From CAMBDR01 sp046597185 (GTDB taxonomy: Bacteria; Pseudomonadota; Gammaproteobacteria; Burkholderiales; Burkholderiaceae_D), in contig JBKJLF010000601.1 of assembly GCA_046597185.1 (NCBI GenBank), positions 1-9,338 on the forward strand: DNA of 9,338 nucleotides. The letters are read 5' to 3'. The notes beneath the pieces were generated by a model, which saw only the letters and a list, made by a program, of their open reading frames with translations, did no database searches and had not been told where the DNA came from. Made by a program: the position numbers and the translations under genes. Position 1 is the first letter of the stretch, and the number at the start of each line of letters is the position of its first letter. Positions 1 to 4,199 of this stretch are shown here, piece by piece.

Positions 1-419
1 GTGGTATCAAAACCGGATGCCGCTTGCTCCAAGGTAATTTCCAGGTTATAGCGTAAGTCAGCCCCGCGATACACTTGCGGCCCGCCACCACCACGGCCAC
101 GGCCGCCGCCAAAAATATCGCCGAAGATATCGCCAAAGGCATCGGCAAAGCCACCCGCACCTGCGCCGCCAAAACCGCCGCCGCCCATATTCGGGTCTAC
201 CCCGGCATGGCCGTAACGGTCATAGGCTTCGCGCTTTTCCGGGTTGGATAGCATTTCGTAAGCTTCTTTGGCCTCTTTAAACTTGTCTTCCGATTCTTTA
301 CTATCCGGATTGCGATCCGGATGGTATTTCATCGCAAGTTTGCGATAGGCTTTTTTAATCTCTTCTTCTGAGGTGTTCTTGGCAACACCAAGAATCTCGT
401 AATAGTCACGCTTGGCCAT
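1..419 (-). CDS. dnaJ: Chaperone protein DnaJ (Hsp40), N-terminal part, cut by the window edge
   Basis: DnaJ delivers unfolded clients to DnaK and stimulates its ATPase in the cytoplasm. The frame is open from the ATG at 417-419 to base 1, giving 139 complete codons of a protein usually about 375 residues long. The J-domain occupies roughly residues 1-70, starting MAKRDYYEILGVAKN, with the essential HPD loop at residues 33-35 (KYHPDRNPD). A Gly/Phe-rich linker follows at about 76-117, including a repeated DIFG (FGDIFGDIFGGG). The visible part ends within the conserved segment YRGADLRYNLEITLEQA, just before the cysteine-rich zinc-binding domain, which lies outside the window. An AAAGG ribosome-binding site sits at 430-434, ten bases before the start. 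The gene lies 133 bp downstream of dnaK on the same strand, the usual order. Identity is secure; only the missing C-terminal two thirds cannot be judged. Confidence 0.97.
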   Translation of the reverse strand, partial: MAKRDYYEILGVAKNTSEEEIKKAYRKLAMKYHPDRNPDSKESEDKFKEAKEAYEMLSNPEKREAYDRYGHAGVDPNMGGGGFGGAGAGGFADAFGDIFGDIFGGGRGRGGGGPQVYRGADLRYNLEITLEQAASGFDT

Positions 420-502
420 GTTATCAATACCTTTGTTGGCTGGCAGTTAATTCAGTGTATTCAATAAATACGAAAGCCGAGCCGCTGTAATGACATCGAC
501 CC

Positions 503-539
503 GGCCAGATGGAAAGCCGAGTTACTTCGTCGGCTGGCC
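503..539 (-). other. Stem-loop in the dnaK-dnaJ intergenic gap
   Basis: AGCCGA (515-520) pairs with TCGGCT (530-535) around a 9-base loop. The stem can be extended by GGCC (503-506) with GGCC (536-539), leaving an 8-base bulge. It starts about 14 bases beyond the dnaK stop. The downstream side on the minus strand has only TTT, so it is a poor intrinsic terminator. It could be a partial attenuator, an mRNA stabiliser or a processing site separating dnaK from dnaJ. A 10-bp direct repeat GAAAGCCGAG (472-481 and 512-521) overlaps the left arm. No convincing dnaJ promoter is visible in this 133-bp gap. Confidence 0.35.
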
Positions 540-552
540 ATGTTTTTGCTAT

Positions 553-2523
553 TTACTGCTTATCTTTGACTTCTTTAAAATCGGCATCGACCACATCATC
601 CTGGGCTTTGCCATGCGACTCGTGGCCTGCACCACCCGCGCCTGCACCGGGGTTGCCGCCAGGGCCAGCTTGCGCACCACCTTCAGCGGCTTGCTTGGCT
701 TGCATATCGGCATACATCTTTTCGCCCAGTTTTTGCGACGCGGTGGAGAGTGCGGCGACTTTGGCATCGATTTCTGCTTTGTCGTTGCTCTTGATCGAAT
801 CTTCCACCTCTTTGATGGCGGCTTCGATTTTTTCCTTTTCGCCCGCGTCGAGTTTATCACCATATTCGGTCAGCGATTTGCGGGTCGAATGGGCCATGGC
901 GTCGGCTTGATTGCGCGAATCAGCCAATTCCTTGAGCTTATGGTCTTCTGCCGCATTCAATTCGGCGTCTTTCACCATTTTTTGGATTTCCGCTTCGGTC
1001 AAGCCAGAGTTGGCCTTGATCGTGATTTTGTTTTCTTTGCCAGTGGCCTTGTCTTTCGCGCCGACATGTAAGATACCGTTGGCGTCGATATCAAAGGTGA
1101 CTTCAATTTGTGGCGTGCCGCGTTGTGAAGGTGGAATGCCTTCCAGATTGAATTCGCCCAGGCTCTTGTTACCGGCTGCGATTTCGCGCTCACCCTGATA
1201 CACCTTGATCGTCACCGCAGGTTGATTGTCTTCGGCGGTTGAAAACACCTGACTAAACTTGGTTGGAATGGTGGTGTTCTTTTGAATCATCTTGGTCATC
1301 ACGCCGCCCAGAGTTTCAATCCCGAGCGATAATGGGGTCACGTCCAGCAACAACAAATCTTTGCGTTCGCCCGACAACACCGAACCTTGAATCGCAGCAC
1401 CGACGGCCACGGCTTCGTCCGGGTTCACGTCTTTACGTGGTTCTTTGCCGAAGAATTCCTTGACCTTTTCTTGCACTTTAGGCATACGGGTCATACCGCC
1501 GACCAGGATGATGTCATCGATATCGGACACTTTGACGCCCGCATCTTTGATGGCGATGCGGCAAGGTTCCATGGTTTTGGCAATCAATTCTTCCACCAGC
1601 GATTCCAGCTTGGCGCGTGTCATTTTCAAGTTCAAATGCACAGGTGCGCCGTTGGCCATGGCGATGTAGGGCTCGTTGATTTCGGTTTGCTGGCTGCTCG
1701 ACAATTCAATTTTGGCGCGTTCAGCGGACGCTTTGATACGTTGCAGCGCAATCGGATCTTTCTTCAGATCAAGGCCGTTGATTTTCTTGAATTCGTCGAT
1801 GATGTAATCGATGATGCGTTGGTCGAAATCTTCGCCACCCAGGAAAGTATCGCCATTGGTGGAGAGTACTTCAAACTGTTTTTCGCCATCGACATCGGCA
1901 ATTTCAATAATCGATACGTCAAAGGTGCCGCCGCCCAAGTCATACACGGCAATTTTGCGGTCGCCTTTTTCGGTTTTATCCAAACCAAACGCCAACGCAG
2001 CGGCGGTGGGTTCGTTAATGATACGTTTGACTTCTAGGCCTGCGATACGGCCAGCATCTTTGGTGGCTTGACGCTGGGCATCATTAAAGTAAGCCGGTAC
2101 GGTGATAACGGCTTCGGTGACTTCTTCACCCAAATAGTCTTCGGCCGTTTTCTTCATCTTGCGCAAGACTTCGGCCGAAATTTGGGGTGGAGCCAAACGC
2201 TTGTCGCGCACCGACACCCAAGCGTCGCCATTGTCGGCTTTGGAAATGCTGTAAGGCATCAGGGCGATGTCTTTTTGCACTTCTTTTTCGTCAAATTTAC
2301 GGCCGATCAAGCGTTTGACTGCGAACAGGGTGTTTTTTGGATTGGTCACCGCCTGACGTTTTGCAGGTGCGCCAACCAGAATTTCGCCATCTTCCTGATA
2401 TGCAATAATCGATGGCGTGGTACGTGCGCCTTCTGCGTTTTCGATCACTTTAGGTTGACCATTTTCCATGATCGCGACGCAAGAGTTGGTGGTACCCAAG
2501 TCAATGCCAATAATTCTGCCCAT
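553..2523 (-). CDS. dnaK: Molecular chaperone DnaK (Hsp70)
   Basis: This is the ATP-dependent Hsp70 chaperone of the cytoplasm, which binds exposed hydrophobic peptides and cycles with DnaJ and GrpE. It is 656 residues, slightly longer than the roughly 638 of E. coli. The ATPase domain (about 1-385) shows phosphate-loop 1 GIDLGTTNSCVAI (6-18), catalytic Lys70 in FAVKRLIGRKF, NEPTAAALAFGLD (170-182), DLGGGTFDVSII with Thr200, and ILVGGMTRMPKVQEKV. The conserved linker DLLLLDVTPLSLGIET leads into the substrate-binding beta domain and the helical lid. The C-terminal tail has a Gly/Ala-rich stretch (GPGGNPGAGAGGAG) and then the conserved DDVVDADFKEVK end. The Gly/Ala-rich tail accounts for most of the extra length. 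The ATG at 2521-2523 has AAGGA at 2532-2536 with 8-base spacing. The gene lies between grpE and dnaJ, in the canonical cluster. All key residues seen are intact. Confidence 0.99.
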   Translation of the reverse strand: MGRIIGIDLGTTNSCVAIMENGQPKVIENAEGARTTPSIIAYQEDGEILVGAPAKRQAVTNPKNTLFAVKRLIGRKFDEKEVQKDIALMPYSISKADNGDAWVSVRDKRLAPPQISAEVLRKMKKTAEDYLGEEVTEAVITVPAYFNDAQRQATKDAGRIAGLEVKRIINEPTAAALAFGLDKTEKGDRKIAVYDLGGGTFDVSIIEIADVDGEKQFEVLSTNGDTFLGGEDFDQRIIDYIIDEFKKINGLDLKKDPIALQRIKASAERAKIELSSSQQTEINEPYIAMANGAPVHLNLKMTRAKLESLVEELIAKTMEPCRIAIKDAGVKVSDIDDIILVGGMTRMPKVQEKVKEFFGKEPRKDVNPDEAVAVGAAIQGSVLSGERKDLLLLDVTPLSLGIETLGGVMTKMIQKNTTIPTKFSQVFSTAEDNQPAVTIKVYQGEREIAAGNKSLGEFNLEGIPPSQRGTPQIEVTFDIDANGILHVGAKDKATGKENKITIKANSGLTEAEIQKMVKDAELNAAEDHKLKELADSRNQADAMAHSTRKSLTEYGDKLDAGEKEKIEAAIKEVEDSIKSNDKAEIDAKVAALSTASQKLGEKMYADMQAKQAAEGGAQAGPGGNPGAGAGGAGHESHGKAQDDVVDADFKEVKDKQ

Positions 2524-2560
2524 GATTTTATTCCTTATTTGTTAGAGTTTGAGATTGGTT

Positions 2561-2591
2561 CTTATGTGGGTGGGGCAATTGCTTTTTCAAG
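2561..2591 (-). promoter_or_regulatory. Candidate dnaK promoter (sigma32-like, overlapping sigma70-like)
   Basis: CTTGAAA (2585-2591) is an exact sigma32 -35 box. Fifteen bases downstream is CCACATAA (2563-2570), a partial match to the sigma32 -10 CCCCATNT. The same -35 (TTGAAA) also pairs with CATAAG (2561-2566) at 18-base spacing as a sigma70-type promoter. Transcription would start near 2553, about 30 bases before the dnaK ATG. This would let dnaK-dnaJ be transcribed independently of grpE. The -10 is imperfect, so this remains a prediction. Confidence 0.4.
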
Positions 2592-2620
2592 GCCTGATTT
2601 CAAGCAAATTCGGTAAATCC

Positions 2621-2652
2621 GGCAAATTCAAGGAAATTGTTGCGAATTTGCC
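2621..2652. repeat. Inverted repeat with 9-bp perfect arms in the grpE-dnaK gap
   Basis: GGCAAATTC (2621-2629) and GAATTTGCC (2644-2652) are perfect reverse complements separated by 14 bases. A third copy of the core GCAAATTC lies at 2604-2611, in direct orientation to the first. The arms are not the CIRCE sequence (TTAGCACTC-N9-GAGTGCTAA). The element sits 30-60 bp upstream of the candidate dnaK promoter. It could be a protein-binding site or an mRNA hairpin between grpE and dnaK. There is no adjoining T-run, so it is not a standard terminator. Confidence 0.6.
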
Positions 2653-2662
2653 TGAATCAGGC
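2650..2662. repeat. 13-bp palindrome just after grpE
   Basis: GCCTGAATCAGGC is symmetric around one central base. It overlaps a second small palindrome on its high-coordinate side (on the minus strand, AATCAG-C-CTGATT). It lies about 30 bases beyond the grpE stop codon. As RNA it would form only a 5-bp stem with a 3-base loop and no U-tract. A weak attenuator or a binding site are both possible. Confidence 0.4.
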
Positions 2663-2692
2663 TGATTTTGCCCCTTTCCAATAGTTTGTTGA

Positions 2693-3337
2693 TTATTTTG
2701 GTTGCGCCACGGTCACAATCGCGGGGCGCAACAGGCGGTCGGCGATCATATAACCTTTTTGCATGACGTTGACCACGGTATTGGCTTCTTGCTCGGCAGG
2801 AACGAGGGCCACCGCCTGGTGTTTATTGGGGTCAAGTTTATCGCCCACATTGGGCAACACTTCGAGCAGGCGATTTTTTTCGAATGCGGCGGTGAGTTGC
2901 TTGAGGGTCATTTCTACGCCTTCTTTCAGCGCTTCCACCGAAGGCGTTTCTACCTTGAGTGCCATTTCCAGGCTATCGCGCACGGGCACCATGGCTTCGG
3001 CGAAGCTTTCGATGGCAAATTTATGGGCTTTGCTGATATCTTCCTGGGCGCGACGACGCACGTTTTCCGATTCCGCTTTGGCGCGGATGAAGGCATCTTG
3101 CATTTCGGCGGCGCGCGCCTGGGCGTCGGCCAGTTGTTGTTCCAGGCTGGGGCCGGCGTCGGGCACGATGCTTGGTTCCGCGTGATGCTCCGAGTGATGA
3201 TGTGCCTCGGCGGGTGCGGCCTCCGCAGGGTTGGTCGCGTTGAGGATATTGTTTGGCTCAAATTCATCGGCTGCCAAGGAACTGGGCTGGGCAGCATCAG
3301 GTGTGGCCGGGGTGGCTTCTTTTTCCATGTCTTGCAT
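2693..3337 (-). CDS. grpE: GrpE, nucleotide exchange factor of DnaK
   Basis: GrpE acts as a homodimer that releases ADP from DnaK and resets the chaperone cycle. From the chosen start it is 214 residues. The N-terminus (about 1-65) is acidic, Ala/Pro-rich and probably disordered, with a His cluster at residues 46-52 (HHHSEHH). A long dimerising helix follows (LEQQLADAQARAAEMQDAFIRAKAESENVRRR). The C-terminal beta domain carries the family signature: PNVGDKLDPNKHQAVALV, then VMQKGYMIADRLLRPAIVTV. The ATG at 3335-3337 is preferred because GGAG at 3346-3349 lies 8 bases upstream. A TTG at 3358 extends the frame by seven residues but would read through that ribosome-binding site, and the ATG at 3328 is too far from it. 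The gene is first in grpE-dnaK-dnaJ, with 169 bp before dnaK. Identity is certain; the start is very likely. Confidence 0.97.
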   Translation of the reverse strand: MQDMEKEATPATPDAAQPSSLAADEFEPNNILNATNPAEAAPAEAHHHSEHHAEPSIVPDAGPSLEQQLADAQARAAEMQDAFIRAKAESENVRRRAQEDISKAHKFAIESFAEAMVPVRDSLEMALKVETPSVEALKEGVEMTLKQLTAAFEKNRLLEVLPNVGDKLDPNKHQAVALVPAEQEANTVVNVMQKGYMIADRLLRPAIVTVAQPK

Positions 3338-3345
3338 CAAAAAAT

Positions 3346-3349
3346 CTCC
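3346..3349 (-). promoter_or_regulatory. Ribosome-binding site that fixes the grpE start
   Basis: The minus strand reads TTGGAGATTTTTTGATG. The GGAG is 8 bases before the ATG at 3335-3337, an ideal spacing. It argues against the upstream TTG at 3358, for which this site would be internal. Confidence 0.75.
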
Positions 3350-3416
3350 AAAAATCAATAACTTGGATGGTGGTTGGGCGCAGATTCAAGTGATCAAAAG
3401 CGCGATTCTGGGCGAC

Positions 3417-3444
3417 AAGTGAGGGTGTTTTTGGGTTTTTCAAG
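3417..3444 (-). promoter_or_regulatory. Candidate sigma32 heat-shock promoter of grpE
   Basis: An exact sigma32 -35 box CTTGAAA (3438-3444) is followed after 13 bases by CCTCACTT (3417-3424), a 5/7 match to the -10 consensus CCCCATNT. Spacing is in the normal 13-15 range. Transcription would start near 3410, giving a leader of about 70 bases before grpE. The position, in front of the first gene of a heat-shock operon, raises the likelihood. Mapping of the 5' end is lacking. Confidence 0.5.
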
Positions 3445-3458
3445 GGGTAATTTGATGG

Positions 3459-3478
3459 TTGCACGAAATTTCTTGCAA
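3459..3478. repeat. Near-perfect 20-bp palindrome upstream of the grpE promoter
   Basis: TTGCACGAAATTTCTTGCAA is a palindrome with a single mismatched pair (C at 3464 opposite T at 3473). It ends 14 bp upstream of the sigma32-like -35 box of grpE. The dyad symmetry and spacing suggest a binding site for a dimeric regulator. It is not CIRCE, and I cannot name a matching protein. Confidence 0.55.
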
Positions 3479-3618
3479 ATATTGTTGCGGGGTGGTGCCA
3501 ACAAGTAGATAAGAGCGGTCGCAATTGGATGTTGAAAAGAATGAGGGCGTATTTGAGAGTAGTACTGATCAACGCTACGCGTCGGTTTTGGTACGAGGTT
3601 CTTGTTCAGATGCATGAT

Positions 3619-3873
3619 TTAAAGTGCGGCAAGAATCTCTTTCGCATCCGCCAGACTAATGCCGCGTTCAATCAGTTCGTCTAATGCCTCGGCTTTGGCT
3701 TTTTTCTTGCTCATTTTAAAGTCCTCTTCTAAAACCCTTAAAAATCCAATTGCAAAGCCACGATTAAAGGCGGCGTCAAGTTCAGTACGTTCGGCCAGCG
3801 AGGCAAAGAATTGCCGCTCTGTGTAGCGTTGCTCTTGCTCAGCCAAGTCGATTACATCGCCTGGTTTTTGCAT
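3619..3873 (-). CDS. Small hypothetical protein, 84 residues
   Basis: I do not recognise this gene. From the ATG at 3871-3873 it encodes 84 residues beginning MQKPGDVIDLAEQEQRYTER. It is charged and predicted mostly helical, with an AFNRGFAIGFL segment in the middle and a Lys/Glu-rich end (MSKKKAKAEALDELIERG, then ISLADAKEILAAL). The last 26 residues look like a helix-turn-helix-like or coiled tail, faintly reminiscent of C-terminal tails in Rpn/PD-(D/E)XK transposase-like proteins; that comparison is weak. No signal peptide or membrane segment is seen. The frame stays open upstream to a TTG at 4023, but that stretch runs through the glgP-side terminator, so it is unlikely to be translated. 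No Shine-Dalgarno precedes 3873. A good one (GAGGA, 3722-3726) precedes an internal ATG at 3712-3714, which would give a 31-residue product. It stands alone between two operons, with a -10-like TAAAAT at 3933-3938. It may be a real small gene or a decayed remnant. Confidence 0.5.
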   Translation of the reverse strand: MQKPGDVIDLAEQEQRYTERQFFASLAERTELDAAFNRGFAIGFLRVLEEDFKMSKKKAKAEALDELIERGISLADAKEILAAL

Positions 3874-3983
3874 TATTAAACTACATGTTTCGGGTAAGGC
3901 CTTGTTTGCGACCAAACGCGTGCACTTCTTTAATTTTACGATATTTAGTTGAAGTTCGCGACCCAACAGATAAAAACACAGGC

Positions 3984-4011
3984 AAAAAAAAGGCGGGCAA
4001 TGTTGCCCGCC
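3984..4011 (-). terminator. Strong intrinsic terminator downstream of glgP
   Basis: On the minus strand, GGCGGGCAA pairs perfectly with TTGCCCGCC (4003-4011 and 3992-4000) across two central bases. It is followed at once by eight T residues (3984-3991). In RNA this makes about an 8-bp GC-rich stem with a tetraloop and a U8 tract, the textbook Rho-independent form. It lies 189 bp past the glgP stop and can end the glg transcript, a shorter transcript starting near 4055, or both. It also argues that the small downstream gene does not start inside or before it. Confidence 0.93.
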
Positions 4012-4055
4012 GTTAAATGGCAAACCCTACCCTGAACCAAGTAAGCCAACTTACA
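3984..4055 (-). ncRNA. Candidate small RNA of about 71 nt
   Basis: A perfect -10 hexamer TATAAT (4062-4067) predicts a start near 4054-4055. The predicted transcript begins with a hairpin GTAAG-TTGG-CTTAC (4041-4054), continues with an unpaired purine-rich linker (4012-4040, containing CAGGGTAGGG), and ends with the strong terminator and its U8 tail (3984-4011). A 5' hairpin, open seed and U-rich terminator is the usual layout of a bacterial trans-acting sRNA. The -35 region is weak: TTTTGC at 17-base spacing or TTGCGC at 15. The alternative is simply the 3' UTR of glgP, possibly also released by processing. No known RNA family is recognised. Confidence 0.33.
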
Positions 4056-4056
4056 G

Positions 4057-4088
4057 AGCAAATTATAGAGATTTGCTGCATGGCGCAA
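4057..4088 (-). promoter_or_regulatory. Candidate promoter with a dyad over its -10 box
   Basis: The minus strand has TATAAT at 4062-4067, identical to the sigma70 -10 consensus. Possible -35 matches upstream are poor (TTGCGC at 4083-4088, 15-base spacing). The -10 box lies inside an inverted repeat AGCAAAT-N7-ATTTGCT (4057-4063 and 4071-4077), as a repressor operator would. It points toward the terminator at 3984 and the small gene at 3873. Confidence 0.35.
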
Positions 4089-4113
4089 AAGAGGCAATTC
4101 GGGACTTTCTTTT

Positions 4114-4147
4114 GCAGTACAGTTCGATTTTTCTACAACTGTACTGC
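4114..4147. promoter_or_regulatory. Operator-like inverted repeat with 11-bp perfect arms
   Basis: GCAGTACAGTT (4114-4124) and AACTGTACTGC (4137-4147) are exact reverse complements around a 12-base spacer. A third, 9/10 matching half-site AACTGTGCTG lies at 4162-4171, in direct orientation and 25 bp from the second. No T-tract follows on either strand, so it is not a terminator. Two inverted plus one direct half-site resembles, from memory, operators of GntR/MocR-type regulators, but no such regulator gene is in the window. Confidence 0.5.
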
Positions 4148-4199
4148 CCCCAATCTGGCTTAACTGTGCTGGTTCAAATATGAAGATTGTTAATGCAAC

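Larger units (their letters stand above)
3874..4199. other. Gene-free region between glgP and the small hypothetical gene
   Basis: This 326-bp AT-rich stretch contains no supported protein gene on either strand. In order of minus-strand transcription it holds: an arm (4175-4182, CAAATATG) of an 8-bp inverted repeat whose other arm is inside the end of glgP (4210-4217); half-site-like AACTGTGCTG (4162-4171); an 11-bp inverted repeat (4114-4147); a TATAAT (4062-4067) inside a 7-bp inverted repeat (4057-4077); a 5-bp hairpin (4041-4054); an intrinsic terminator (3984-4011); and about 110 bp leading to the next start codon. The density of symmetric elements is unusually high for an intergenic gap. 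Confidence 0.7.

Noticed and set aside
490..2616. Long plus-strand open frames (490-1071, 1387-2037, 2068-2616) opposite dnaK
   Set aside because: They are antisense to a secure dnaK gene. Their Phe/Arg/His-rich products are what reverse-reading dnaK codons gives, and they have no recognisable domains or ribosome-binding sites.
2524..2692. CIRCE (HrcA operator) upstream of dnaK
   Set aside because: The inverted repeat arms are GGCAAATTC/GAATTTGCC with a 14-base spacer, not TTAGCACTC-N9-GAGTGCTAA. No CIRCE was seen upstream of grpE either.
2702..3361. 219-codon plus-strand frame opposite grpE
   Set aside because: It covers grpE almost exactly on the other strand and has a His/Gly/Phe-rich, non-protein-like composition. 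It is a shadow of grpE.
3482..3504. Hairpin TTGTTG/CAACAA upstream of grpE
   Set aside because: A 6-bp AT-rich stem with an 11-base loop, no T-tract and no relation to the promoter spacing. It is too weak to call.
3338..3618. Further minus-strand frames (3394-3615 and 3297-3572) between the small gene and grpE
   Set aside because: They overlap each other and the grpE promoter region, lack ribosome-binding sites and show no domain-like composition.
3874..4023. N-terminal extension of the small hypothetical gene to a TTG at 4023
   Set aside because: The extension is encoded by the terminator hairpin and its T-run at 3984-4011, so its peptide (beginning MPFNGGQHCPPFFC) is a by-product of that structure.
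4114..4147. A second terminator for glgP
   Set aside because: The 11-bp stem has a 12-base loop and no T-run on either strand (AAAAG on the minus side, CCCCC on the plus side).
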